Of a stretch of 64,000 nt of DNA, positions 26,662 through 37,990 are shown in pieces. The DNA is taken from the NCBI RefSeq assembly GCF_029633865.1, contig NC_079219.1, positions 17,881,963 through 17,945,962 on the forward strand. The letters are read 5' to 3'. Source of the stretch: Lampris incognitus (taxonomy: Eukaryota; Chordata; Actinopteri; Lampriformes; Lampridae). Under the pieces are notes generated by a model. The model was not told the DNA's origin, did not search any database, and saw only the letters and a list, made by a program, of their open reading frames with translations. The first letter of the stretch is position 1. Each line of letters starts with the position of its first letter. The translations under genes and the position numbers were made by a program.

Positions 26662-28336
26662 CTACAGCGTTATTAGTTGGTCTGATTTATTATTGTATGT
26701 ATATGTGTGTTTAAGCAAAGTGCCGGCTTTTGCATTTAATGTACCTGGTCTTTGTTCTACTTTTGTATTGTTTTCCCCCACTCCAGTAGAGCCTCGAACT
26801 GGTCCAGTGGCATAAATAGTTGTATTGGTGAACACAAGTGCTACACTAAACAAATGAGCGGCACCGTCCCCAGTAGGGTGAATGCCATCCACTTTCAGCA
26901 GGTAAGGGCAGCCCCAGAAAGAAAGCGAATTATCAACAAAGCCGGATCCCAGCTCATTACAGCAATGAACCAGCCAGCGGTTAATTGAGGTGAAGCTACT
27001 GTACATCTCATCATTACCCCTCACAGGTAAGGGACCAGAGACAAATAATCGACGCCGACACAGCTTTCTGGCAAACTCCAGCGTTCTGATTAGGCTGGCT
27101 TTTATGATCTCTGATCATTACTGCAGGAAGGGGGGGCTGCAGCTCTCCCTAGTGGTGGGTGCAGCCCCTCCCCCCCCCCCGTAGTGGCAGGTGGCTGTGT
27201 AACTTCTTAGACCCAACAGTATGCCTAACTTTTCCTAACGTACAAATGCAAAACAATAAAACATCATTTATTTCACAGTGGGCTAGGGCTGCGTGGAATG
27301 TACAGTTTAATAGTAAAGCGAGTAAACACACCATTCCAAACCTACAACACACGCACCTTACAAACAAAGCTATGACGTCATACTGTAGCGACCGGGGGAG
27401 GCGGTAGCTCTGACCGTCGGCGGTTCTGCGCTGGGGGAGCGCAATGGCTGATGGGACTGTTAATGTTAGATTTAAAATTGTGTTTTGATGATGTGGTTAT
27501 TCTTGTGGTTTGTTTTGGGGGTTCAACTCAGTGACGTCACCACTTGGGACAAAGGGCGGGGGGGGACTTGTTACGATGTTGTCACTTCTGGTCGGTGTGA
27601 ATAAAAGAGCACTCCCGGGGTCATGCGGTGTATGGGGCACGGAAGTTGTGATTAAAAATAGATCTCTGCCTCTCGACTCATTCTTCCACGCCGGCTGGCC
27701 ACAATACTTTTCGTTTTAGTTGGCACCCCCCTTACTTAAAACATCTTCCCGTGCGCCTGTTTCCGATTGCTTCATCCTAGCATTATTGGTGCCATCACGA
27801 ATAACAATGTTGCTGAACGTAGTGATGCTGTGTGCCTAGGTTCCCAGATTCTCCCTCCGTGATGCCAGCAGCCTAAGATTATCCTCTATGTCGGAGACTC
27901 TGGCCCCGGGTAAACAGTGAACTAAGGCAACCGGTGGGGAAGCTAATCTAATATTGTGGGTAATGGAGTTTCTTATCACTAGCATGCGTTGATTTACTCT
28001 GTTGAGAGGAGCGGGAGAAGTACGCTGACTGGAAGGACCACCAACAGGGCTGATGAGTGGCGAAAACCAGTTTGCAGTCAGGAGAGGTGACTGCAGACCA
28101 GACGACACAACCGGTGGCTTGCGCTTGTGAGCCTTCCCACGCCGGTAAACAGAAAGAAACTCCGCCGTATCTTCCGACGAGGCAGAGCTAGTGTTAACAA
28201 TAGTAAGTCTGCTGTCAGGCCCGGTCAGGGCTGTGGTCCTTGGGCCCACAGGATGCATCAGACCAAGCTCCCTCAGCCGATCCAACGCTAGCTCTCCCAG
28301 CCAGACACCTTCGACACACCTCCCCGCACTCCACAC
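26662..28336 (-). pseudogene. LINE ORF1-like SGNH-hydrolase domain relic, interrupted
   Basis: Reading the minus strand from right to left, VIRNSITHNIRLA...VHCLPGARVSDIE (near 27,900-28,000), NIVIRDGTNNAR (near 27,800), VSGPLPVRGND (near 27,020) and NRWLVHCC...GFVDN...FWG...DGIHPTGDGAA (near 26,780-26,980) follow the order of an SGNH/PC-esterase fold. Such domains occur in ORF1 of CR1-group LINEs. The segments lie in different frames and are separated between about 27,140 and 27,740 by foreign sequence that includes a solo LTR. A decayed copy; the exact LINE family is not resolved. Confidence 0.65.
27384..27703 (+). mobile_element. Solo LTR (320 bp)
   Basis: It starts TGTAGCGACC and ends CCACA. 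The 4-bp atac is found on both sides (27,380-27,383 and 27,704-27,707), as for Ty3/Gypsy insertions. A TATA-like aataaaag lies near 27,600. No internal region is present, so this is probably the product of recombination between two LTRs. It differs from the LTRs at 24,199 and 28,415. Orientation is by the TG...CA reading and TATA position. Confidence 0.65.
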
Positions 28337-28414
28337 GACGACACTAAAAACACAGTCAAGCCTAGGCGAGGCCGCCGCCAGACTGCCCTCGGTGTTATCA
28401 TAACTGCTGGTCTG

Positions 28415-29133
28415 TGTAACCAGGTTAAAATTAATGTTTTTATTTTATTTTGTTTGAGTATGAAATATCACCAAATCCTGTCTGTGTGCTGTTATTTGTG
28501 TTTACTACATTTTATTTTATGTCATTATTTACTTTTATGTATGTTTTCCAACGACCGTCATATACGTGTACTGTCGCTTTAGGAGAGAGGTCTTGTGGGT
28601 ACACGGAAGAGGGAACGCGGGAGAGGCCATTTTTGTTTTGTGGGAGGAGTCTCAAGCAGCAATGAGCCGAGCCACACGTGTTTCTTACCGTGGGACAGTT
28701 TTGCTGGTTGAGGAGAACGTAACCTTGAGTATCCCTGTAAGAAGATACTGCAAGCTGTGGGATAAAATACTTGTTTATCCTTTCTTACATCGGAGTCCCG
28801 TGGACGGTTTCTACCTCTAACGCACACGAGTGGAGTCCGGGCAGTGGTTGAACTTCGACCCCCACGTCCGTAAGAAACACCGCTCCCGCTGGAGGACTGG
28901 ACGGTTGTCGAAGGGTTTGAAACCAAAATAAATGGCAAGGTGGGCCAAATAGAGTCCTGTGTGTCCCCGCTCCTTCCTTGATGATGATGATGATGATGAT
29001 GATGAGAGACTGAGGGCCCCCCACAACACCTGGGGCCCCACCCAACTAGAACACAACGCAGAGCTAATGATGAGAGTGACGGGCGTGCAGCAGGCTGACC
29101 AGCATAGAACACCATAGGACTGCCCCCGTTACA
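28415..29133 (+). repeat. 5' LTR of the Ty3/Gypsy element
   Basis: It begins TGTAACCAGG and ends CCCGTTACA. It contains a short gat trinucleotide run near 28,981. The segment just after it, ttggtgccgtgaccc, is in the expected place for the tRNA primer-binding site; the primer tRNA was not identified. Confidence 0.92.
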
Positions 29134-29595
29134 TTGGTGCCGTGACCCTCCTGGATTCTGAGAGTGACATCAGTTGCTCGCCGCGGGAGGCTGCTGTCGT
29201 CATCAAGCCCCAGACGTCCTCAGGTATTTCTACAGACTGTACACTCATGTTACAGTGGACTGGAGTTGAGCTGTGTGGACACTGGACAGTCATAGCTGTG
29301 GTTACCATGGACTGGGCTTGTGAACAGGACATTTGTATATACTGAAGGAAGAAAAACACACGAAAAAAAAAAGGAAAAAAAGGTTAATGTTGATGTGATT
29401 GAAGGACTCGTGTGAAGAATCTATTGATCTAAACTACTGGATATGTGCATATGTGATTAATCTATTGGTGAATTTGTTGATTGTGTGTGATTGTTTCAAT
29501 CTCTTAGTGATTTCTAGATTCAATTATTTAAATGAATTGAGCTTTTCACTTTTTTATTCTATTTTTTATTTTATCTGAGTGTTAGAGGTAGGAAC
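29134..29595 (+). other. Ty3/Gypsy untranslated leader
   Basis: This sequence lies between the primer-binding region and the gag start. It becomes AT-rich toward gag. I see no conserved gene in it. Confidence 0.6.
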
Positions 29596-31125
29596 ATGGC
29601 AGAGGGTGGTTCGTACGTAGGTGGGGGTAACATTGCTGATCAGGATCTTTTGGATCGCCAGTGTGCTATGGAGAGGGGGTACCAGTTAGATGTGGGTGGG
29701 GGTTTACGGCTAGGTGTAGGTAGGAGTTTCGGGCAGCTCTTAGAGGGCGGGGAACCAGACACCAGAGCACCAGGACCTAGAGACCCGACCACATTTGGCA
29801 CTCCTCAGTTCACCTCCACACGCTACGTAGAACGGGCCAGGCCAGGTATCAGCGAAGGGGCTGTGCTAGGTAACAGTGAGCAGCCAGTGGGTGAGTTAGC
29901 CATGCTCATTACTCAGTTAGCAGAGAAGATAGGAGAGTCAATCACTGCTAAGCTGCAGGAAACACAAATGCTTAGAAACACACACACAGACAGTGCTAGG
30001 TCTGCTGAACAGTGTTCGGAGACAGTGCCTAGTGTTAGAGTAGTAATGCAGACAGACGCTAGGGAGCCTCCTATTTTCAGGGGCGACAGCTCTGATAAGT
30101 TTACAGTTCATGAGTGGGAGAGCCTTATGACTTTGTATTTGAGGAAGCGAGCCATTCCAGTTAGTGAGCAGTCACATGAGATTCTAGCTAAGCTTATGGG
30201 GAAAGCAAGGGACGTGGTGAGGATAAAGCTGCGCAACACATCTGTCGACCACATAGCGAACCCCCACATTATTTTTGATGTACTGAAGCAACACTTTAGT
30301 GACTTCACATACTCGAGCATGCCCCTGGCGGACTTTTACAGTACGCTGCCCAAGCCAGGTGAGGACGCTATGGAGTATTGGATTAGGCTTAATAAGACAG
30401 TGGAGGTGGCTGACGAATGCTTGAAGCGGCAAGGCCGTAGTATTGAAGAGCCAAGCCATGAGGTAAGCATGATGTTTATCAAACACTGTCCAGATCAGTC
30501 TCTTGCCAATGTTTTTAAGTTCAAGTCCGCAGGGAAATGGTCTGCTAGCGAGATCCAAGAGAGGCTTGATGAGCACATGCTGGAGAGGAAGTACCGTGTT
30601 GCTGCAGGTGGACAACGTGAAGCAGGCGTGGTAGAGCGTAGGTTCCATTCACAGGTTCATGTCCCTGTAGTCGACGTGGCTCCCGACTTGAACACGACCG
30701 TGCCGGTGGTGCCATCTCCCGTCCCGGCTCATGCGTCATCTACATCATTTTGTGCAAGGTGTCCTACACCGTCTCCCGCACCTGTCTTTGGCGGTGATGA
30801 CTATATGAGGAGTTTGGTGAGCTTGCTAGACCGTTTGGTCACAATGCAGACTCAGGTTCCAGTTAGCGCTGCGGTCCAGACACCGACGCGGACTCAACCG
30901 CCAGCTAGCGCCGCAGGGCGGGTGCCAGACGCACCGCAGCGGTTGTGCAGGGTTTGTAAGTCTCCGGATCACTCCACATTTTCCCACTGCAGCCGGGAGA
31001 ACCGATGTATAAACTGTTTGTCTCCTGGTCATTGGAAGAGGGACTGTCCTCACCCTCAGCCGCCCAACCAGCTCCGTTCTCAGCCTGGTGGAAGAGCTGG
31101 TCGTCAGTCTCGTCCGTTAAACTAA
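29596..31125 (+). CDS. gag of the Ty3/Gypsy element
   Basis: This open frame of 509 residues encodes the structural protein that would assemble the virus-like particle. The middle shows a retrotransposon capsid-like region (FRGDSSDKFTVHEWESLM, HFSDFTYSSMPLADFYSTL). A zinc knuckle of the CX2CX4HX4C form (CINCLSPGHWKRDC) lies near residue 475, preceded by a related Cys/His segment. Pol overlaps its 3' end in the -1 frame, which fits the frameshift expression known in this family. It is treated here as a fossil gene. Confidence 0.88.
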   Translation: MAEGGSYVGGGNIADQDLLDRQCAMERGYQLDVGGGLRLGVGRSFGQLLEGGEPDTRAPGPRDPTTFGTPQFTSTRYVERARPGISEGAVLGNSEQPVGELAMLITQLAEKIGESITAKLQETQMLRNTHTDSARSAEQCSETVPSVRVVMQTDAREPPIFRGDSSDKFTVHEWESLMTLYLRKRAIPVSEQSHEILAKLMGKARDVVRIKLRNTSVDHIANPHIIFDVLKQHFSDFTYSSMPLADFYSTLPKPGEDAMEYWIRLNKTVEVADECLKRQGRSIEEPSHEVSMMFIKHCPDQSLANVFKFKSAGKWSASEIQERLDEHMLERKYRVAAGGQREAGVVERRFHSQVHVPVVDVAPDLNTTVPVVPSPVPAHASSTSFCARCPTPSPAPVFGGDDYMRSLVSLLDRLVTMQTQVPVSAAVQTPTRTQPPASAAGRVPDAPQRLCRVCKSPDHSTFSHCSRENRCINCLSPGHWKRDCPHPQPPNQLRSQPGGRAGRQSRPLN

Positions 31126-34100
31126 TAAACCCACACCTAGAGAGGGATGGTGTGGGTAATGTAGATGTATCCCTCACTGATGTCTCCGACCTGGCTCACT
31201 TGTATGAAGACAAGTGTGCCAAAGCACCTCAGGGTTCGCGTATGGTCATTCAGGCGACACAGAGGATTCAGGCTTTCAGTGACTTGTTCTATGCTCCTGT
31301 TCTTATCAACCAGAGTGTGCAGCTTAATGGCATGTTGGATACTGGCTCTATGTCATGCAGTATCAGTGAAAATGCAGTAGAGAAGCTCCGCTCTGGGGGT
31401 GTTTTACCTGAGAAGCAGCAGCCTGAAGAGAACATTGTCTTGATTGGCTGCGGTGGTCTGGAGACTAGGCCTGATGGTTTTTATGACCTCAACATCCAGC
31501 TTTATGGTGTTTCCTTTGTCATACCCACTCTGGTCGTGCCCGGTCAGCATGATGATCTGATAGTCGGCACAAACGTCATTAAACATGTGGCCCATGTACT
31601 CAAGAGTGGTACTGAGTACTGGGACATCGCGTCCAGACAGGAACATCCGTCTAGTCCTGACGTTGAACAGTTCTTGTCCATGTTCACGAATGTAGAGCGC
31701 TGGAGGGGTGGTGCAGTTCCTGAGAAGATAGGTACTGTTAAGCTCACCCAGGCCGTGACACTCTTACCGAGGCACGAGCACTTAGTCTGGGGCAGACTTC
31801 CTGCTAAGGTGCCTATGTCAGCTGGAAGCACTGTTGTTGTGGAGCCGACAGACTCCAAGGCCATGCCACGCAGTGTCCTCGTAGGTCGACTTGTCACACC
31901 GCTCTGGGGTGATAGGTGGGTACCCATGACTGTTGTCAATCCATCTGACAAAGCCATCACACTGAAAAGGAACTGCAAGTTGGCTGATGTGTTTCCATGC
32001 TTGGCGATTGAGGACTTTAATGTTTTCCAGGGACTGCAATCAGTTGCAGGGAGGCATGAGTCCAACGCCACAGATAGTGCCTGTCCCCCTGTCCAGCCGG
32101 CTAGGAGTTTGTCAGAGCTCGGACTCAGTGACATTGACCTCAGCTCCTGTCAGGTTAGTGAGGCATGCAAGTCCCAGCTCACTCAGCTGCTCACCGAGTA
32201 CCATGACATCTTCTCCAGGGACTCTCTGGACTGTGGCGAGGTCACAGGATACACACATCGCATCCATCTGGTGGATGAGCGCCCCTTTCGCTTGCCCTAC
32301 AGGAGGGTTCCCCCAGCCCACTATCAGAAGTTGAGACAGGTTCTCACTGATATGGAGGAGAAAGGGATTATCCGGAAGTCCTCGAGCACATACGCTTCAC
32401 CGCTGGTTATGGTATGGAAGAAGGATGGCGGGCTTCGGATCTGCACTGATTTCAGATGGCTGAATGCTCGGACCTTGAAAGACGCTCATCCCTTACCACA
32501 CCAGTCGGACTGTCTTGCCGCGCTGGGTGGTAACTGCCTCTTTAGTACGATGGACCTCACCTCTGGCTTCTTCAACATCCCAATGCATGAAGATGACAAG
32601 AAGTACACTGCTTTCACGACTCCCCTTGGGTTGCATGAATACAATCGCATGCCACAGGGCCTTTGTAATAGCCCTGCAGCCTTCATGAGAATGATGATTG
32701 GGATCTTTGGGGATCTGAACTTCACGAAGCTTTTGTGCTATCTTGATGATCTTCTTGTCTTCGCGCCGTCAGAGGTTGAGGCTCTGTCGAGGCTCCGCAC
32801 TGTGTTTCAGAGGTTGAGGGAGAACAACTTGAAACTGGCTCCGAAGAAGTGTCATCTGCTGCAGAAGCGGGTGCGGTTTTTGGGCCACGTGGTTGATGGC
32901 GGAGGTGTGTCTGTCGATCCCTCCAAAGTAGAGGTCATCTCCAACATGACAGTGCAGGATCTCATGGAAGGTGATGGGTGCACGCCTTCTGTTCGTAGGA
33001 TCAAATCTTTCCTTGGTATGGTATTTTACTACCAGCATTTCCTCCCGAACTGCTCCTCCGTGGCTAAGCCCCTGTTCGCCCTTACAGCTGGACAAAAGAG
33101 GAGGGGGAGGTCGGCTAAGGATAAGAAGCCCCATGGCAGCTTCCGTAAGCTTACCTCCGCAGACTGGACGGTGGAATGTGGGGAAGCATTTGATCTGTTG
33201 AAGACGATGTTACTGGAGTGTGTGGTGCTTGCCCATCCAGACTTTGAGGTGCCTTTCATTTTGTCGGTCGATGCGTCTTTGGACGGACTCGGCGCGGTGC
33301 TGTCTCAAGTGCCCCGAGGAGAGTCCAAGGCCAGACCTGTTGGTTTTGCAAGCAAGTCCCTCAGTGCCTCACAGCGGAAGTATCCAGCTCATAGACTGGA
33401 GTTCATGGCGCTGAAGTGGAGTGTTTGTGAAAAGTTCAGCCACTGGCTGAAGGGTCAAAGCTCACCGTTTGGACAGATAATAATCCGCTGACTTATCTCC
33501 TAACGAAGCCGAAGCTTGACGCGTGTGAGATCCGCTGGGTGTCTAAGTTGGTGTCTTACACCTTCGATCTCAAACACCTGCCAGGGAAGAAAAACGTGGT
33601 GGCGGATGCATTGAGTCGCGACCCTTTTTCCAAGCCCGTCAGTCAGAGGCTACTTAGGGAGCCCTACCCGGCCCTTGTTCAGGAAGCCGACGGGGTTGAG
33701 GGGGACTCTGTGCAGGATGTTTTCAGACTCAGTTGCCAGTCCCAAACACTGAGTAGTGCGCGATCTGGGTTTGCTTGTGATGCAGCTGAGGTCAGGGCTT
33801 TTTGTCAAGCCAAATGTGACTGGCCTGATGCATCAGTATTCACAGCACTCAGTTTGGTCCAGCACGTTCAGCATCTGTCGGGTGGTCAGGATACACTGCC
33901 AATGTTATCCACCGAGGAGCTCAGGTTGAGTCAGGAGCAGGACCCCTGCATCTCCAAGGTGTTGCCCTTTGTCGCTGTTCGGAAGCGGCCATCGAGGCGT
34001 GAGAGGCATGGTGCTGACCAGAAGGTCCTCAGGCTGTTGAAACAGTGGGAGAAGTTGGAAGTCAATGATGGTGTCTTGTACAGGGTGACAAAGGACCCAG

Positions 34101-35678
34101 TGTCCGAGGTCTCAGTATGTTTTACCTCTGAGTCTGAAAGACAAGGCACTGTCTGGCATCCACGATCACGCTGGTCATCAGGGCCAGGACCGTACTCTCT
34201 CTCTTGCAAGGCAGCGTTTTTATTGGCCTGACATGGAGAGGGATATCAGAGCATATGTCAGATGCTGTCGGAGATGTGTGTTTGGGAAGACCCCAGAGCC
34301 AGCTGCTTGCGCGCCCCTGGAGAGCATTAAAACTTCCGCACCGATGCAGCTTGTGTGTATGGATTTCTGGTCCGCTGAGGACAGTAAGCAGCGGTCAGTC
34401 GATGTCTTAGTGGTTACTGACCACTTCACTAAGCTTGCTCACGCGTTCCCCTGCACCAATCAGACAGCGAAGCAGGTCGCCAAGAAACTCTGGGATCATG
34501 TATTCTGTGTTTACGGGTTTCCGGAAAGAATACATTCTGACCAGGGCACAAACTTTGAGAGCAACCTGATTGCAGAGCTTCTCAAGTTGGCGGGTGTAGC
34601 GAAGTCCCACACGACGGCCTACCATCCTATGGGTAATGGCGGGACAGAGCGTTTTAATCGCACGATGGGGAATATGCTCCGTTCCCTTCCGCTTCAGCAG
34701 AAGCAACAGTGGCCTCAGCAGATCCATTCTCTCACGCTCGCGTACAATGCCACTGTTCACGAGACCACAGGTTATGCACCTTTCTTCCTGATGTATGGGC
34801 GTGTCCCAAGACTGCCGGTGGATGTTATGTTCAGGCAGGTTTTGCATGATCCTCACGTTGTTGACTATGACTCTTATGCTCAGTCTCTGCTTTCCTGTCT
34901 AAGGAGTGCAATGGAGATCGCTCAGAAGCACTCCACGGCTGAGCAGCAGCATCAGGCGCGACAGTACAACAGACACGCCAAGGGCACTGTCCTGTCTGTC
35001 GGGGATCGTGTTTTGGTTGCGAACCAGAGTGAGCGAGGGAAGAGAAAGTTGGCTGACAAATGGGAGAACGGAGTGTACACGGTTGTTGGTGTCAACCCCA
35101 ATATCCACGTCTACAAGATTCAGGATGCAGAGGGGCACACCAGAGTGGTGCACAGGAACCGTTTGTTGGAGGTCAACTTCTTGCCCCTTCCTGAGTTAGA
35201 TCAGGGTGAGGAGTCCAGTACAACCAGTCAGTTGCTTGACTGCGCAGAGTCCGATGAGGAGGACAGTGCAGATGGCCTGACGGTCTCAGGGGATGCAGTG
35301 GGGCTAGCAGTCTCATCACTTGGAGACTCGCCTAGATCTGAGTGGGCAGAAGCGGAAGAGTTCATTCCGTCTAGTCTGGTAGTCAGTCCTGTGGGGGCCA
35401 CTGCTCAGACTCCACCCAACACACACGCACCACACAACACACATGCACCACACATAGAGGCATCACACTCACTCAATGTTGGTGTTATATCTCACACTGA
35501 TTCGCACACAGAAGCATCACACTCACTCGATACAGATGTTGCAGCTCGCACTGTCTCACGCACACAAGTAGAGAGCGATGGTCGGGTTAGGACACGCACA
35601 GGGAGGGTGGTGAGGTCAGTGAACAGGTTAATAGAATCTATGGCTCAGATGCCATTTCTACGGAGTGTGAGGGTTTGA
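31005..35678 (+). pseudogene. pol of the Ty3/Gypsy element (protease, RT, RNase H, integrase)
   Basis: The order is aspartic protease (LDTGSMSCSIS), reverse transcriptase (YASPLVMVWKKDGGLRICTD, MPQGLCNSPAAF, YLDD), RNase H (ILSVDASLDGLGAVLSQ), the pre-integrase linker, and the integrase core with its D, D and E residues in CMDFWS, HSDQGT and GGTERFNR. A GPY/F-like module (ADKWENGVYTVV) follows. The C-terminal tail is Ser/Thr/His-rich, without a clear chromodomain. The region appears to carry about two breaks. It is described as a fossil. Confidence 0.88.
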
Positions 35679-35980
35679 ACTTTGATGGAGGTTGGAGTCA
35701 TTCAAACTAGTTTAATGTGAGTTATTAGGTGTCTATCAGACAGGGTTGTTTTGGGCCAAGTGCATGGTGTGGCGTATCAGGCGTCACATTGATCTAGGGG
35801 AATACTGAGACTTGATCAACCTCATTATTTTCTGAACCTCGTAACCGAGGTAGCTCCTAAGTTGACTGGAGGACTAGGTCCTTCTTTTCACTTGTGCCAG
35901 TAGTCAGTGATGGGCTTTTCCTTTCCTCTTTCTCTTTTTATCCTGCTGTCAGGATGTTGGTGAATTTCAGGAGGGGTGAA

Positions 35981-36703
35981 TGTAACCAGGTTAAAATTAA
36001 TGTTTTTATTTTATTTTGTTTGAGTATGAAATATCACCAAATCCTGTCTGTGTGCTGTTATTTGTGTTTACTACATTTTATTTTATGTCATTATTTACTT
36101 TTATGTATGTTTTCCAACGACCGTCATATACGTGTACTGTCGCTTTAGGAGAGAGGTCTTGTGGGTACACGGAAGAGGGAACGCGGGAGAGGCCATTTTT
36201 GTTTTGTGGGAGGAGTCTCAAGCAGCAATCGAGCCGAGCCACATGTGTTTCTTACCGTGGGACAGTTTTGCTGGTTGAGGAGAACGTAACCTTGAGTATC
36301 CCTGTAAGAAGATACTGCAAGCTGTGGGATAAAATACTTGTTTATCCTTTCTTACATCGGAGTCCCGTGGACGGTTTCTACTTCTAACGCACACGAGGGG
36401 AGTCCGGGCAGTGGTTGAACTTCGACCCCCACGTCCGTAAGAAACACCGCTCCCGCTGGAGGACTGGACGGTTGTCGAAGGGTTTGAAACCAAAATAAAT
36501 GGCAAGGTGGGCCAAATAGAGTCCTGTGTGTCCCCGCTCCTTCCTTGATGATGATGATGATGATGATGATGATGAGAGACTGAGGGCCCCCCACAACACC
36601 TGGGGCCCCACCCAACTAGAACACAACGCAGAGCTAATGATGAGAGTGACGGGCATGCAGCAGGCTGACCAGCACAGAACAGCATAGGACTGCCCCCGTT
36701 ACA
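35981..36703 (+). repeat. 3' LTR of the Ty3/Gypsy element
   Basis: 723 bp, about 99% identical to the 5' LTR, with one more gat unit in the simple repeat. It is followed by the target duplication tctg. Confidence 0.92.
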
Positions 36704-36714
36704 TCTGCATGAGC

Positions 36715-36949
36715 TAGCAGTTAGCTTAGCCTGCCCCGCTTCCGCGTCCTGTCAGACCGCCCTAGGTGTTACCTCTTCAGGCACAGCTCTGAGCAGGACC
36801 ATCGTCCCTGGGCCCAAAGGATGCAGCGGACCAAGCTCTCCCAGCTGATGCAGTGCCAGCTCTCCCAACCATAAAACGAAGACAAACTTAGATGCAGACA
36901 TGGACAAAGACACTGCATGGACAGTACTGGTTGAGGCCGCTGCAAACAT
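36715..36949 (-). pseudogene. LINE ORF1-type 5' fragment, second copy
   Basis: The minus-strand remnant LGELALHQLGELGPLHPLGP parallels LGELALDRLRELGLMHPVGP on the other side of the Ty3/Gypsy element (near 28,250-28,300). The two copies are clearly diverged, and their flanking motifs are in a different order. This may be a tandemly repeated 5' region of the host LINE or two separate insertions. Confidence 0.45.
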
Positions 36950-37429
36950 GAATGTACGCTGTGTGACGCCTGGGAGATTAAAAAAAAGGGAATAAACTAC
37001 AAATCCCAGTGCAGCAGGTTTCCTGAATGTGACGTCACGCCCTACCCATTCGTTTGGCGGGAAGGGCTGATTGATAATTGGTCACCGCCGGCGGGCATAA
37101 GACGAAAAGAGTTAGGAGCTGTATGGCACACGCTCAGCAGATGGCACAGCGTTTTCTACACATCCTCTCTGCACTAAAAACAAGAAACTTGAACACCATC
37201 TAAAACGAACAGGACTGGCCGCTCAAGGGAACTGGAATTGCATTCTTCGGACCACTGAGAGCAGATGTCCTCGCGGGGGTCCCGAACCGGCTCACAGCTA
37301 CGTAGGCATAGCTGCCAGTTTATTCGCCTCTGTGTTTGGTTTTCTCTCTTCATTTCACGTTGTGCTACTGCAGTGGCAAACTCCGGTTGTGTGCTTGTTG
37401 CGGCTGTACCATAACACTCACTTAAAAAC
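36950..37429. other. Unassigned sequence
   Basis: No supported gene. The motif aaactacaaatcccagtgca near 36,995 and the GC-rich part to 37,330 look repeat-derived, but I cannot assign a family. Confidence 0.3.
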
Positions 37430-37685
37430 AGCAATTAAAACGGCCCCTACCTACCTGGAATCCCTCATTCAGGTCTACACTCAATCCCGCTCACTACACT
37501 CTGCCAATGAAAGATGCCTGGCACTTCCGCCACAACGGGGGCCCTAAGTCACTAGCCAGCCTCTTCTCTTCTGTAGTTCCCTGGTGGTGGAACGAGTTAC
37601 CAAACTCAATTCGATCCGCTGAGTATCTCTCCATCTTTAAGAAGAAGCTAAAGACCCAGCTCTTTCATGAACACCTCCACACCTG
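37430..37685 (+). pseudogene. LINE reverse-transcriptase C-terminal fragment (L2/CR1-type)
   Basis: Two frames carry APTYLESLIQVYTQSRSLHSA and then VVPWWWNELPNSIRSAEYL..FKKKLKTQLF, the usual C-terminal end of L2/CR1-type LINE proteins of fish. A one-base frame change near 37,545 separates them. Only this 250-bp tail is present. Confidence 0.65.
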
Positions 37686-37711
37686 ATGGTATTAATAAAA
37701 ATACCATCCAT

Positions 37712-37815
37712 TATCCAGCTGTTCATCCTACTCAGGGTCGCGGGGATGCTGGAGCCTATCTCAGCAGTCATTGGGCGGCAGGCGGGGATACACCCTGGAC
37801 AGGCCACCAGGCCAT
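37712..37815 (-). mobile_element. V-SINE 3' fragment
   Basis: The sequence attatccagctgttcatcct, ctggagcctatctcagcagt and ggcggggatacaccctggac match the 3' half of the SINE at 9,262 in the same minus orientation. The tRNA head is missing. Confidence 0.75.
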
Positions 37816-37837
37816 CACAGGGAGATATATCCCAATG

Positions 37838-37990
37838 GGAAAAAAAAATCAAATTTCTATGCAAATTGTGCCCGCAGGTTTTTAAAAAAAGTCCAGATGT
37901 CAGCCACATCAGCAACAACTTGGAAACAACACAGCAAGTTGAAGCATCCGACCATTGGAAGTTGCTCATTTAAAACACAACGGAAGAAAT
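37838..37990 (+). pseudogene. BED-finger-like fragment, possible hAT transposase relic
   Basis: KFLCKLCPQVFKK in one frame and SATTWKQHSKLKHP in another resemble the Cys-Cys and His-His halves of a BED zinc finger, as at the N-terminus of hAT transposases and ZBED proteins. The rest of a transposase is not visible. Confidence 0.4.

Larger units (their letters stand above)
28415..36703 (+). mobile_element. Ty3/Gypsy LTR retrotransposon, nearly whole, young
   Basis: This 8.3-kb element has both LTRs, a primer-binding region, gag, pol and a 4-bp target duplication, tctg (28,411-28,414 and 36,704-36,707). The LTRs are about 99% identical, so insertion was recent. Gene order is gag, protease, reverse transcriptase, RNase H, integrase. 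Integrase after RNase H is the Ty3/Gypsy order, and no envelope gene is seen. About two breaks interrupt pol, so this copy looks defective. Insertion was into or beside diverged LINE ORF1-type sequence, related pieces of which lie on both sides. Confidence 0.93.

Noticed and set aside
28981-29005. gat run in the 5' LTR as a separate microsatellite locus
   Set aside because: It is part of both LTRs and differs by only one repeat unit between them.
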